From the NCBI GenBank assembly GCA_033063855.1, contig CP093830.1, positions 14,136,854-14,200,853 of the forward strand: DNA of 64,000 nt. Direction: 5' to 3'. Position 1 is the stretch's first letter, and the number at the start of each line of letters is the position of its first letter. The position numbers were made by a program, and so were the translations under genes. The stretch is from Smittia aterrima (taxonomy: Eukaryota > Arthropoda > Insecta > Diptera > Chironomidae). Below the pieces are notes generated by a model, which was not told the DNA's origin, did not search any database, and saw nothing but the letters and a program-made list of their open reading frames with translations. Positions 1 to 13,500 of the stretch are shown one piece after another.

Positions 1-3000
1 AGAAATTAATGTCAGGACGTTGTTTAAGTTTTCTCCTTGAGACAGCAAAGTTTGCGGCCCATAAAAAATTAATGCTCGTTTGAAGGTTGAAGTGAAACCA
101 AAGTCATGGCTTTCTGTTGACAAAAACACTCAATTTTAACCTGTTGCATAAGCTTTAATGGCTTTTTACCTGTCCCGACTTTCTTCTCGAAATTACAGCA
201 GACAGCGATTAGCCTCGTTGTTACATCATTGCCTTTGAGTTGCTGGAAGGCCAGGAAAGTAATAAAAGAAATTTTCGGGTAAGAAATCATTAAAGCGTGA
301 CATCTTTATGACATTTACAGAGCAGACGAATTGTCACGTCTTGTTGAAGACGAATTCTCACCTTGGCAATCTATCGCTCACCAAAAAAAAAACATTAAAC
401 TGCAATAGAGAGTTCCACAGATAAATTCAAATCTGCTTAGGAGCGATTGTCAATAAATTTTCATTTATTTATTTTTATTTCCAAGTAATGAAAAGTTATT
501 GCGAGCGGAGAAGTTTTTGATTTTATTATGGGGCTTCCATGTGAGAAACTTTGCATTTGGCATATTGTATCTCGATTTGATTTACTCGCCGAGAACATTA
601 TTCAGCTCATTTGTTTCATTTTCTTATTCTTGAGTGGAATCAACAATTTAAAGACTTTTGTCTTCCCCCTTACATGAGCAGCACAACCCGAAAGCTGAAA
701 GCCGCGTAGATGATGCTAGCAAAATATATCTTTTATCTCGATGTTTAAAAACAGGCAAGAGACGTGACTTTTATTGAAAATTGCGTTTTAAGCGTTCTTT
801 CAATTTAAATATGTTTTCCTACTTCACAACACATTTAGGGATGACTCGGAGGCTATTACGAGACGTTTGTTGGTAAGGAAGAGAAGAGAGAAATGAAATA
901 TGGCTTTAGAAATAGTTATAATTGCTCAACGCTTTGGAATTCAAGTTTTGAAGCGTGGAGAAATATCAAAACAATTATGGCCGCTTCGCGTTTTGACATT
1001 CAGGAGTTAATAAATATTAATGTCAAATTGCGAAGACGTGCCTGCATACTTGATCTATTATTCAATTTGATCTGACGAGACCGAGATCATTGAGTTGATG
1101 AAAAACTAATTAAATTTTCACAGTTCATTTCTCTTTAGGCTTGAGCCTTTTTTTGCTTTGCTCTTGTTTCTGTTTCAATTTCAATTTCAAAACTTCGTGG
1201 TAGGTGATGAAATTTATTTCATGGAATTTTATGGCACACGAGATGATAAATGGTCAAAACGAGTGTCGACATTGGTGATATACTCCGACTGCCATGTAGT
1301 TCTGATAAATCTGCTGCGTCAGGTTTTGACTTTACCGGATTAATTCTGAGCGCGGACTCTTTTTCTTCTTTAAACATTTTCAATCCCGAGCACGACAAAG
1401 TGGTTTTAAAGATGATTTCTCTCCTCCACTTTACAACACTAAATAATATTTATCTCTCGCTCTTCTACAATTATGAATTGTCTTTTATGAAGCGCTACAA
1501 GTTGGTTAGTATGTAACGCAAGGACAAATTGCAAGAGCAGAGAGTCGCTGATAAAACCGAGAGCAATTAATGCCGCAGAGCGCAGAGAAGTCAGCATACA
1601 AAATGCTATGACATCAAGCAAGGCAATAAAAATTATTGCAGTCGAGGATGAAGAAGAAGAGGGAAAAAATTATCAAACATTTTGATGAGAGGAGTTTATG
1701 TTCGGTTCAGAATTATCACGCAATAAATTCATTCGCTTAAATATGTAATAATGTTATTCTAGAGCGCAACATATAATTAAAGTGATAATCGCTTAAACGT
1801 TCTGTGTTTATTTCTGCACAGTTTGAGATGAGAAAATGAAGAATTTAATGGTCGATGGCTTGAAACAAAGCTTTAACTTTTATTTAAAGAGATTAAACTC
1901 TGACCCAGCGCCGTCATTGTAGCATCATTTTCGAGTTTTATTGCTTTATTGAGCAGCCATCAATCAACGTCAAAGTAGAATGAGAAATGAACTTCCAGAG
2001 CAGGCCAGAATAAAAAGTTTTCAAAACAGAATTTCGCTGAATTATTCTCTTGAGAGTGAGCGGATGATAAAAACGAAGCTTTGATTAATTCGTTCGAGAC
2101 ATGCCTTGAGGCTGTGAATTAAGAATTAACAAAGAATTCTCGACAAAGTTGAAGCCGTGAAGTTTCGATAAGTTAGAAAATGTGATCACATCCTCAACAA
2201 GCTTAACTAAAAATGCCTCATTTATCACCTCCAACAACAGCGACAGTCTCATTTATTCCCGTCAAATTAAAAAAATGTTATAATAATTTACATTATCAAA
2301 TTTCATGTTTTGAAATTAATGATGCTGGCACGTCGAGAGCGAAGATTTTTCTTTATTATTTTATTTAAAATTCATTCGCCTAGAATTGCAGAATCTTAAA
2401 TTAATAAATTTCTTGGTGAGAAAGAATTTTTTTTAATTCAAATACCTTTCCTTCAACTTCACGCTCTGAATTTTATTTTCCTCGCTTATCAACAGCCACG
2501 AGCACACACTTCTCTTTTCAATAGGCGGAATTTTTTATTTCTTCTCGACGATCTACGCACATTTTGTACGCAAAGGGAAAGAAATCCCGACTCGCTAGCA
2601 ATAACAATAAAAATAATAACGTGAAAAAAATAAAACATGGTCATAAAGCATTTTGATTACAGTCACATAAACCTTCAAGTGAAGAGTCTGATGTAAAGGA
2701 AGTGTGTGCGAATGAAAGAGATGGTGATAATCGTAAACAACGTTAGAGAGTGATTGATTTATTTTTACGTTTCGTTGCGCTTGTGTTGGTTGGATCCTTC
2801 TTGATGTGTGAGTGAGTGCGGTCGTTGAGAGAGAAGGAGAAAGCTTTTGATTCTGCCATAGTATTGCTTGAGCTTTTCAGCATTTTACTTCGTAGCTCTC
2901 CGAATATTTCTTGTTGTCGGAGAACGGAGAAATAGCCGACGTACTTCATATTTATGAAGTCTATGCGATAAAATATTTATTAATTTCAGGAAATTGTTTG

Positions 3001-6000
3001 TAAATAATTATATTGCACTTTCGATGACACGAGAGCAATTAAAATGCTTCATACAATATTTACTTTTGATTTAATAACAGACGAGACGATGACAAATTAA
3101 TGGAGCTTTAATTACGAAATTCTCAACAATCGTATGATTGCATTTTCCTTGTCATTCTCCAACTCGTATCTTAACAAAGTCTCAAGCAAACAGCATGAGA
3201 ACATAAATAAAGAGTCGAATATGTTGTGCCGCCGGAGAAGCGCGAAAGAAATTTACGGCAATTAAATTTTATGACTCGGAGCTTGACTGCGAGAGAGAGA
3301 AATAATTATAAGAAAGGTTGTGTTTTGAATGAAATTATTATTTAAATTAAGGCGTCTACTCTGTATTCAACAAGTTACAAGCACAAAAGTTGTCACATCA
3401 AAAGCGTTTGCTCTCACTCGCAGATCAAAGTGTTGAGCTATGAATTATTAAATCAAAAAACTTTTCAATTAAAACTATTTTTGTTCCTTCTTTTTATCAA
3501 TCTAAATTTATGGACCAAAACCCGTTTTCAAAGCGCGAACGCTAAGCTCATAAGTTAGCCGACAATGTTTTTTAATAAACCGTGGCCATATCATGATCTA
3601 TTTTATGGCGTTTTAATAATTTGAATGACATTAAAATAAACTGCCGTGAAATTGTTATGGAAAAACTTGTTTCCGCAAAAAAATATTGCGACAGAGTAAA
3701 GGAGAAAATTTACACTGGCCACCCTCAGTTGAGCATATTTACTGGATGGGCTCGCGGAGATTCTGATTTATGACGCATCAATAAAATATATTGTCTGAAT
3801 AAACAGGATTTTTTTGTTGCGCTGGTCGCATCGAATTTTATCCACGCTTGGCTTTTATTAAAGAAAAAAGAAGAAGCGTAGTGGCCAACGTCGACTATTG
3901 TTTTCCATAGTTTTTGATTCAAAAATATCATTATTTTCATTGGGCGATGCCAAGAGATGCAAATTTGATTTATTCCGCAGCGTGATATATGGAATTTTTA
4001 TTGAAATTTATGGTTTGAACTTTTTTTTATTCGCATACGAGAGCCGTTTGTTTGAACAGCAAATGCATTTGCCAAAATAAAAAAATGACAAAAAAAAAGT
4101 CGAAAATACGTCGCTTCATCATCGGGTCGACAACGCTAAACTTTGAAGTCTGAAAAATTGGGTTACAAAACTTCATCTTGAAAGTGTCTTGCTGTTAATT
4201 CCAACGAATGGCTTAATGGAGTGTAAAGTTTGTATGATCTCACTTGATAGTAACACTTCAAAGACATAAATCATCGCTTAATTAGATCGCTCTATTCTCG
4301 AAAGATTATTTGGAGCATATGGACGCTTTTGATGTCTCAAACTATGAAATACGAACATCTTAGATAATTGAAACGATGCTAGATCAACTCATCTGCCATA
4401 AATAAACAACCTGTTACCAACTTTAGCACTCTAAAATGCTTTTCGAATATAATCTCTTTCATCTTGAAGCACAGGTCAAAGGTTTGACATGAAAAATGCT
4501 TTTTGAGAGCAGTCGAAATGGATTCGTTTCTAAGATATCTTCTTGAAATGGATGCTCTCGAATCAGAGAAGGAATAAATCATCTTTAAGTATGTGTGGCG
4601 TTTTTTGTGTCTGTCGAATGTTTTCGAAAGTAATTCAAAATTTTGTTTTGGGTTTTTTATTCGAAAGTGAGTTTTTTTTCGTCCGTCAGTATGTCCGCCT
4701 TCCTATGTTTTCTTAGCTCTCGAAGCTTTGGCGAAACTCTTGGCCTTAGGTTTTTGAATGCTTATTTGTTTCTTCTGATATAAATCTATACATCGAATGA
4801 GGTGGAATTTTCAAGTGACTAAAGTTAAGTAATTCAGAAAGTCTCAAAAGAAAAAGCCCTTATGAAAGTTCAAATTCAAACTGTCGACTTAGTTTTTCTT
4901 ATTTCCTTGAAATATTTCCAAAACTTTGCGAGCCCGTGGAGGCGTCGCTACGCAAAAAGGTAAAAGGCTTAGCAAGAGAATACAATTATAGAGGCCCAAA
5001 AACTTTTTCCACCCCCAACGGCACAAAAAATTCTAAACTTTTTCTAAAGCCTCCGCCATAATTTATTGCTTACGGAATCATGCGTAAAGAATATTTTTGC
5101 GTTGTATGTGCGCGTTGTGGAGACCCAAAAATTTATTGCACGTTTCGTATCAAAATATGTTGTGTTTATTTATTGATATTGTAAAGGCTTTTTTATGTAT
5201 TTTAATGTACTGCTCGGCTCTCTCACATTGCCATGTAGTTTTTTCCGCCTGCGGAATCCTGAATGTGAAATTTTAATGTGTGTACCGTATTAAAAAAGCG
5301 AGAGTATAAATTCTTTTTCGTTATATGAAGATTTATCGTGTGTGTGCTAAAATATGGAATGTTTTGCATATAGTTTTAATTATTCATTCGCTTTTGTTAA
5401 TTTATTTTTCTGCTTTGAAGTTTGAGCCTCTCAGAGGATAATCCTTTAGACATCAACTCTCGGTGCTGCTGCTAGCAGCTCCAGAGATAAAATTCGTATT
5501 TTCACCTAATTAGCATAACACCGAATTCTACTCTTACGTATATCAAGTAAATATGTTGAGAGTATCGCATGACGTATAGTTCTCTTGATACTTGATAACA
5601 TTATGGTTAATTAATTTAATTAGAAACAGGATTTTTTTCATAAAAGCAAACACATCTTCCACGGCATATCCTTCACGCAAACACCTTCGCAATTCATTAA
5701 AAAGTGCTTCCCCTCACTAGAAAGCTTCTCTTACTCGATGGGTGAACGTGTGTAAACATAAAATCAACTACATTAATATCCAACCTCGAGTCGAGGAGTT
5801 GCACATGATCCGAACACCAAAAAATAGCAGAAAAGTCATTAAAATTAATTAAATTTACATTTTGTGCTGTTTCTACCGAAAAAAAATATTTTTTGCATAC
5901 GTGAAATTAGTTTTCATGACAAATGAGCTTGCAAGTGAAAGTAATTAAAAAATTAAAATCATAAATTTAGAGTGTTGATGCTGGATGAGAAATGCAAAAT

Positions 6001-6567
6001 CAGTTTATCATAATTGTGAGTTTATTTTGAGCTCAGGGGAAGTCCCGGGAATTGAAAACTTGCTACGCTAATGAGTATCGCGACTCGCCCCTTAACGACA
6101 TTTCTTGAAATTAAAAACCGCAAATCGATAAAAGCGTCATCATTCATTCAGTCATCCCCAAACTTTCCCTCTTAGAATCTCATTTAAATTATCATTTTTT
6201 AAATGTTATCAGCGAGAACCCTCACGAAGGAACATTTGTTGTTCAATTTCCACCCCAACATTAATATCATTTCTTCCTCTTCGTCTTCGTTGGCTTGCTT
6301 TGTCTGTTAGAGACGGCAAAGAAAATTCATCACAAGGTTTTTTTTCAGCCGCGGCATTCCTACTCGAGAGGAAAGCAGATACAAAGCGAAACACGAGAAA
6401 ATTTCATGCAATTTGCGAGTGAGATAAAAAATACATTAAGCAAATAAAAATTGTAAAATAGCAAGAGCGAAAACAATACAAACTCCTCGCTTATTATAAT
6501 GCAATCTATTTTGCAGGCATTGGATGAAATATTTTCTGTTTAAGTAGAAATCTGAAGAAGCAATTAA
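1..6567. other. Non-coding stretch, no gene seen
   Basis: AT-rich sequence with only short chance frames on both strands. I found no frame with recognisable domains, no pair of splice sites joining compatible frames, and no RNA gene. If Antp has a promoter further upstream, this could be intron or 5' flank. Confidence 0.5.
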
Positions 6568-6855
6568 AGATGGGGGAGAAAAGAGAGATTCGAATTCCCA
6601 ATTGACTTTGGCACTCGGAAGAAGGAGGATGTCGAAGCCTGTCTTAAGATTTATGGACTAGATGGTCCTTTGAATACGGAACTATTAATTAATGAGCTTG
6701 GAAATTTGGCTTCGGAAACTTATGACTTTTTTATGGCTTTAAGATTTTATCCCCCAACTAATGGATACAAATTGCAGTACGCATCATGTATTTTGAAAAG
6801 TCTTTTGCTTCGCAATGTCAGAGACGACCAAGAGAGAGAGAGAGCGAAAGGATAA
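6568..6855 (+). other. Unrecognised open frame without an ATG start (possible exon or gene relic)
   Basis: A frame stays open for 95 codons after a TAA at 6565-6567 and ends at TAA 6853-6855. Its codons look protein-like, with the run EDVEACLKIYGLDGPLNTEL followed by a second amphipathic stretch. There is no ATG near its start, so it would have to be an internal exon or a relic. The spacing of Gly, Asn and Leu residues loosely recalls the small helical N-terminal domain of Regnase (ZC3H12) proteins. Matching it needs two one-residue gaps, and no NYN nuclease domain is present. Another open frame lies at 6981-7238 (+) in a different phase. I see no splice pair that clearly joins them. It may be chance. 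Confidence 0.18.
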
Positions 6856-9565
6856 CAGGAAGTTTCCAGACAAAATATTGCAGTTTAACTTATTTTTTAA
6901 TGGCTGCACAAACAGAAGGAAAAAGTCGAGGCTTGCATCATCGACTCGATATATTTATTGATATTTAATTCAATAAACTTTTGTGTATCGAATACTTCGC
7001 TTCATTGAGTTTTATTTTGTTAAATTTGTTGAGAAAACTTTCGGAAATTGATGTCGATGCGATGGAGAAAAAGATGAAAGAGTACATTAGGAGAAGAGAC
7101 CGTCCCTTAACAGCGTATAATGATTCCATTACTTGCACATTATGCAGTTTGGGAAATCCTTTCAAATTTATTTTTCAGGAGTTACCGAGACGTTGTCATC
7201 ATCAGCATTACTCAAGTCAAACATGGAATCCTCTATAGCCATAAATCCTTTTTTTCGGGAAACTATGGATGAAGGGAGCAGAGTGTAATAAAGAGAAGGT
7301 TTAAGGCATTGTTTGATGTCTTTTCATTGCTTCGCCTGAGAATTTAAAGTGTTGTAATTAACGGAAGGAAAGTCAGAAGTCAAATGATTTACAGCACTCA
7401 AATTAAGCCACTTGGAAGATGCACCCGATGCTTAATTAACTGAACTAAAGTAGTGAGTTGTTCAGGGGAACGAAGCAAAAAGTCTGAGTTCTAAACTAAA
7501 CATGGCGAAAGTACAAATGAAACACTTGTAGTCGAAGATGAGAGAGCAGCAGTTGAAATTTATTTATTGCTCAGGGACATGCAGAAATATAATTGCTTTG
7601 GGTAGTTGGACGGGAGAACAATGATGAAGAGAAATGTTTGCAAACGACGATGAAGAGGAAAAAAGCAGCAACAGAGCAAGTAAGGATCAGGTCGAGGGCA
7701 GGAAACGACGAGCAGCCTGAAAAATTTACACCTTGAACCGTTGGAGCGAAACGCAATAAAGAAGAAGTCGAGCAATGTAGACACAAAATTCAACATGACA
7801 GTTTTGATTAACGACAAATTTACTTTAATTAAATGCATTCCACGATCTTTGTCAACGAAAGGAGCCACCGAGAAAATATTTTTATGACCTTAACGCATTT
7901 CGAAAGTGAATGTGGCCGCCAGCAAAGAAAATGGGAAGGAAAGCAAATAAATCCCTTACGCCCCTAAATAATTCATATCAGCGGATAATCTTTTATATTT
8001 GCGTTAATGTTATGTCTGATAACTTCGCCATAGCTGAATTGAATAGAAAAGAAAATCCAATTTATCCTCCGACTTTTCTCTTCTTCCTTCTCGAGAAGAA
8101 AACAAACTTTTATGCGTTCGCTTTTTAAAAAGAAGCAAATAAATGGAATAAATAAATGTCCGATCTTAGGAATTGATATTTATTGCGGGGTGGAATTATT
8201 TAATGCCGTAGATATTTCTTCTTTCCTTAAGAATCATCATCAGTATGTGCGCAACATTCGCTTCGAAGAAAAAAAGCTAACTTCGTTGCGTATGGGGGCG
8301 ATGATAACAACATTTATGCGTATAATGGCAAAATATGCTTGTGAAAAAGTGAGAAATGGTATCGAGGATATTTCATTGTATGTGTGTGTTTGTTAAGATT
8401 GAAGAAAAGTTTTATTTTCCTTCTTCTTCCGAGGGTGCTTTGCTTTCTTCTCTATCTATCTACATCTATCGCTATAGTCGTGTTCTCTCGAAGGCCAAGC
8501 ACACAAAAATATGTGGAGGATAAATTTATAACTGTCACCCATTTCTCTTAAGAAAATTTATGATTATTATTTTTTCTTTGCTCCGAATTTCTCCCTCTCA
8601 CTCTCTATCTCACTTTACTTGTGCCATGTTATTTATCTTCCTTATCACAAGTCAATATATTTTATATTTTCTTTTCTCGTTGCCCTTCTCTCTATCTCAT
8701 TTCCTAAGGAATAATAAATAGTCGGGTCCTTGGGCATGTCGGATGATGATGATTCAAAGTCCTCGCTCCTCCCGCTATCAGAAAAGCAATCGAATTGCTC
8801 TTTCTTAATTGGAAAACGGATTTCACTACTCGCTTCGAAAGTTTTATTTAAATTCCCCTGAAGCAACACGTGGAAACTCCAATAAGGCCAAACAATAACA
8901 AAATTAAGAAATAAAATGACGTCAGACTCTTTCGCTTTCGATGAGAATCACCCTCAACTTTGTACACACAAAGCCGGAAACTCCCGAGAACAAAAGCGGC
9001 AGTAACAACAACAATGGCAATGAAAATTCTCAGACCATAATTTACTTAATTTTACGACAAAACATAAAAATATCGTAAAAATCAAATGTGTATTTCATTT
9101 AGTCGTAGTGCTGCTGTTGCTTTTGTTGGTTTCCAGCAAAGGCGACGACGATCGTTGCGATATTTTTTATGTTCTCTGCCGTCGTTTGTTGTTGTCATCG
9201 TCGTCTGCAAAGTCAAGCTCCGTTCCATTCCTTCGGCAAACTCTCGAAAAATGCACACAAATTCAAGTTCGTCACATAATAAAAGAACAATAATCATAAA
9301 ATATGGATGTGTTCATACATACCTAAGCGTAATTTGTGTGCTCTCGACGGTTGTTTGTTGTAAAATCATAATAAAGAAACACATGTTGATATTGTTTTAC
9401 GATATTGCGCTTGTTTTCTTTGCTTCCTAATGACTCTTTTACATTCAATTGTTTGACTCTTCCTGACAGGATTCAAACTCTTAACAGCTGATCATGATTT
9501 GAATTTAAATTGAGATTGAATCAAAGTTGGCGTGATTGTTTTGATTTTTTTTATAAGATTTCAGG
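6856..9565. other. Non-coding stretch with unsupported open frames
   Basis: No gene is recognised. Open frames at 6981-7238 (+) and 8645-8869 (-, a Ser/Asp-rich frame) have fairly protein-like composition but no family match, no start context and no partner exons. The interval ends in a pyrimidine-rich tract plus TTTCAG just before the ATG at 9566, so a non-coding upstream exon of the gene at 9566 could lie here. Confidence 0.4.
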
Positions 9566-9736
9566 ATGTTTTCAATTATTTCAAAATCAAATCAGTGCGT
9601 TCATGTGGACTCGATCTTTGGTTTTCTCGTGAAATTTATTATTAAACATCATAAGACGTTTGAATCAATTTGCGTTCTCTGTCCTTTTAACTTCTGTTAT
9701 CAAAAATTTATGGTTCTCTTCGCAGTTATCCGCATT
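9566..9736 (+). CDS. Exon 1 of the unrecognised membrane protein gene
   Basis: It holds 57 codons and ends in phase 0 at a GTGAGT donor at 9737. The other in-phase choice, reading on past the donor, reaches a stop at 9758-9760 and would give an unrelated short peptide. Splicing to 9793 restores a long frame. Confidence 0.5.
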
Positions 9737-10247
9737 GTGAGTTATTATCTTCACAGCTAAAAATGTTTTTAAACTTTTCTCACTTTTCGAAGGCATATTA
9801 TTTGAAGAATATGAGTGACCTCATGAAGTCCGAATCCGGTGGCGAGTTCTTGATAACAATTCCCTTGCTGCAAATTCCTCTGACGCGTTACAACTTCCTC
9901 TTGCTTCTGAATGTATTTCACATCTCGTCGTACCTTGACTTGCTTATCAAAGCGCTGACAGCAGAAGTGAGTCAATTTCAAAGGTTTACAGAAAACGAGA
10001 AAACATAAATCAACGTGAATTCCATTTGCAGACACCAGAAGACTTGGTCACCTTCGGAATCGCCACATTTTGTATCATCATCTACTCACTAGTTGAATTT
10101 TTACTCAAGTTTAAATCACTCAACACGGAGCAACGAATCGTCCACTTCATTCTCCACTTGACGGCAATATTAAATCTCATGTTTTTGACGTGTTTCATTT
10201 TTGAAGTCTGCACACCGAACGAAATTACTTCGGTGGAGTCGAAATAA
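9566..10247 (+). CDS. Unrecognised multi-pass membrane protein gene, three exons
   Basis: Three exons (9566-9736, 9793-9966, 10032-10247) join in phase 0 through introns of 56 and 65 bp. The donors are ATT|GTGAGT and GAA|GTGAGT. The acceptors are a pyrimidine tract ending in CGAAG and TTTGCAG. The joined frame encodes about 186 residues ending at TAA 10245-10247. Hydrophobic segments lie roughly at residues 44-61, 76-105, 120-140 and 151-173, so three or four membrane passes are likely. The N-terminal part is Cys-containing (six Cys in the first exon) and the tail is short and polar. All three exons show coding-type codon use, unlike the flanks. The start is the first ATG of exon 1. It follows a TTTCAG, so an upstream leader exon is possible. 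I do not recognise the family. The gene lies on the same strand as Antp, about 4 kb before the candidate Antp leader exon, either as an upstream neighbour or nested in a longer Antp intron. Confidence 0.6.
9793..9966 (+). CDS. Exon 2 of the unrecognised membrane protein gene
   Basis: It holds 58 codons between an acceptor at 9791-9792, preceded by TTTTCTCACTTTTCGA, and a GTGAGT donor at 9967. It encodes a polar loop and a long hydrophobic stretch. An alternative is that the protein starts at the ATG at 9763 within this frame, skipping exon 1. Confidence 0.55.
10032..10247 (+). CDS. Exon 3 (last) of the unrecognised membrane protein gene
   Basis: It holds 71 codons plus TAA after a TTTGCAG acceptor. 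It encodes two clear hydrophobic segments separated by a short charged loop, then a polar C-terminus. Third positions are rich in C and G compared with the surrounding AT-rich DNA, which supports real coding. Confidence 0.6.
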   Translation, partial: TPEDLVTFGIATFCIIIYSLVEFLLKFKSLNTEQRIVHFILHLTAILNLMFLTCFIFEVCTPNEITSVESK

Positions 10248-10506
10248 AACAAGATGAAGCTTGAACAAAAGGTAAAAGCCCGAGTTTCAAAGAGAATATA
10301 CCTTGCAGGTTTAAAAGATCTTTTTGGTGTCCAAGGTCTTCTCACAATAATCTGGATAAAAAAAGTTTAAACATCCCATAAATCATATCATGTATGACTT
10401 TTCTAAAGAGAAATGTTGGAAAAAATGCCAAAAAAGAGAATGAAACACACAAAGATTGTGTAATTTATTGTCGCTTGGATATGGCATTAGTTTATTTTTT
10501 GTTGGA

Positions 10507-10512
10507 AATAAA
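10507..10512 (+). terminator. Candidate polyadenylation signal (AATAAA)
   Basis: An AATAAA lies about 260 bp after the stop of the membrane protein gene. The motif is common by chance in such AT-rich DNA, so the assignment rests on position only. Confidence 0.25.
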
Positions 10513-13500
10513 AATTCAAGAAAAATTGTAAGACAATTAACATGTTTCCGAAAAGAAGAAGAAGGCAGCTTCGTCTTTTGAGGCTTTATGGTCATCTGAA
10601 CAGGTATTTCAAGTTCACTCTATCTGCGATCGGCGATGCCCGTCCAAACGCCAAAGAAGAATTCACCGAGCTTTCCTTTTATACTTCGCTGAACAGATTT
10701 TGACTATTCTGCGTCGCTCTTCGCTGCGCTTTGAATTTTAAATCGAGTTTGGGCAGAGCTACACGCTGCGGTTAATGTTTGTGAATTCTTGGGAACATTT
10801 GAATCTCACCACGAATAATTTAAAACCACACAATTCACTCTAAGCGTGTTCTCAGATGTGACTCGATGAGACAATGACGAAAGATCTACATTATTATAAA
10901 GAACATTTCCATATTCAAAAAGAGGCAAGAAGAAGTAGAGAATTCAACTCTTCATGGCTTTTGGGATTTTTTTTAGTTCGTGAAACGATGTTATCTGTCC
11001 GGATCGATGAAATATTGAAGTCGAAGTCTGAGCGAGAGGAGAAATATTTTTAAATGGAGGGAAAGCTATTTTTACCGTTGAAAATTTTAATTTCGATTTA
11101 AAAAGGTCCCTGTGTCTTGTGTTAGATCATGCATGTGACCATATATAATTTTGTAATAAATCTTCTTTTTATGAAAACCGAGCGAGAAGAAAAAGAGGAA
11201 AATACAATTCGGCGACTGCGAGAAAGAGGAATATTTGAATTAGGAACATCATTTACATGTGTGACTCTTGAAAATCCATTCAGTTTGCTTTCCTTTTTGT
11301 CATTACATTCAACCCCTTTTCCTTTAGTTTATCATATGTGAACATGTGATGCAACACTCTTACCCTCGTCCCTCGCCTTCATTCCAAAAATAATATTTTC
11401 ATACTTCATTATGAACGGAAACCATTTTTTATCCACTGAATCAGAAAATGGATTTTCTTTTTCACTTTACTCACTTACTTAGAGAGAAAGAGTTGGAAAA
11501 TTTATTGAAAAGTTGTTGAACCTCATCCGATGACCTTATAACAACATAATTGGCGGATGCATGCCATTGACTCGCAAATGATATAAATTAACTTTGGTTA
11601 CGATTTTAAGCCTCGATGCCCTTTTTTCGAAGCACGGCTCGGTCTTCTGCTGCTGGGAAATGAAATAAATTATAAACTTTGCGTGTGTGTAGAGGCAGGC
11701 ATCCAGAGAGGGAAGGCATCCAACCCCGTTATTATTAATTTCGAATCAGTTGGTACGTGAATGAATGTTTGCTCAACAATTGGGGCGGTAATTAGGATCG
11801 GAACACTTTTCAATACTTCCTCGTGCACACACTCTCTGCGAAGGAATAAATAATTGCTGTAATAAATAAAAAAATTAGAGAATTTCGTATGTAAATCCTG
11901 AGCCCTTTTGCCAGTTATGATTTCACTTTTTTGCCTTCGCTCTCTTTTGGATACACAAATGTGTTTTTGCGTTGCATGTTAGCAGCTGTTGTTCAACAAA
12001 AAGTTATGATTTATGTAATTTAATGTATCCAACTTAATGTAGTGTTATATTTAATAATTAATTGTTATATAATATGAAATATTTATAATTTCGCAGCGAC
12101 AAGGAAATGCGTGACTTCTCCAGGAAAGTTCTTTCTGAATTTCAGCTTGCTTACTCAGCATCACACTGACTCATTGATTTTCCTTTATCTTCATATTTTT
12201 AATTTATTGTGTGCCGACCACATCGCGAAGGAGACATAAATAAATATTTTTCTCTGATAGAATGAAACGAATGGATGCGAGGAACGTGTGATGATTTTCG
12301 TCTTCGTTTTTCGATTAAAATGAGAATATATTGACACCCAAAGAGTCGAAGAAGACAGAAAACATTCCGGAGCTAATAAAAGTCTGTCATAAATTCTAAT
12401 GACTTAATTTCGAAATGTATCGAATAAAGCATTTTTTTCGTCGTTGTCCTGACTCGTCCAACCTTCTCGCTGTAGTAGTCGTGAAGCAATGAAACACTAA
12501 AATCAACTTTCAAGCTCTCGCTCTTATGCGCGCGTACCACAAAAGCTTTGGCATTTCAGTCTCTTTTCCGAAAGCTCCACGCGCCGAGAGAGAATTCTCT
12601 TCGTCGCTCTCTACGACACATAAAATACGATGAAAACAAATCGTAAATTAGGTTTTTTCTCGTCGGCTTCGGAGGAAAAAGTTTGTGCTGTCTCCCTCTA
12701 GCGCATGAGTTCTTACGGCCACCATAAATTATAGATATCTCGTTCGCACATATCATCCATCTTTTTAAATGCCTTATAAAATACGTTTGGTTTATGACTA
12801 TTGGTTGGAACAGCATACACAGTGCTTTATGTTTTTGTTTCATTTTGTTTCGTGATGTATGTTTATGGCCGATATGTATAAAGATTATGCTGTACTCGAC
12901 TATCATTGTAATGGTGTGTTTGGGTAATAAATTCGCTCTACACTTGAGCAGAAGAAGCAGCAGCACCAGCAGAAGATACTTTATTGTTGTGTTTGGTGAA
13001 GTTCTTTGAAGAATCTTTCCTTCCTTTTACCGATGAATTTATGATAGTCAAGACTTTAGGCTGCTCGTAGCAAGAACGGAAAAACTATTTCTCTCTCGTT
13101 TTGTGAAGATCGTCAACGCTCAAAGAGTCCGCAAGCACTTCATCGTCCGATCAAACTAAATAAATACACATATCGTACTTTATATCATCGTCGAGGTGAA
13201 GAAGAATTGTGTTCACGAAGCTCGCGAGTGTTCTGGGACTGTGAGGGTTTCTTTCTGCTCCCTGATATTATTATTACGCCCGGAGTTGTTATTATTCTTG
13301 TTATTGTTTCGCCACATACATTCAAGCGCCGTTGGACGCTCTCATACACAAACGCTTAAATCACACGACAATATATGATGTAAAGTCGGTGATACTTATT
13401 TTTTATTATACTTTTGCCACATGCTTTTATTCAAAAGAGAGAAAATCGTATTTTATGGTTAGTTTGATAGAAGTCGTAAAGAAATAAACATCAATTAAAG

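Noticed and set aside
6585..6600. GATTCGAATTCC resembling a tRNA T-loop
   Set aside because: No acceptor stem, anticodon arm or A/B box spacing around it.
9086..9430. 114-codon plus-strand frame upstream of the membrane protein gene
   Set aside because: Arises from CGTCGT/TTGTTG repeats, and a second phase is equally open. No splice join to 9566 was found.
12556..12966. 136-codon minus-strand frame
   Set aside because: Low-complexity start (Leu run), no domain, and overlap with a plus-strand frame of equal quality.
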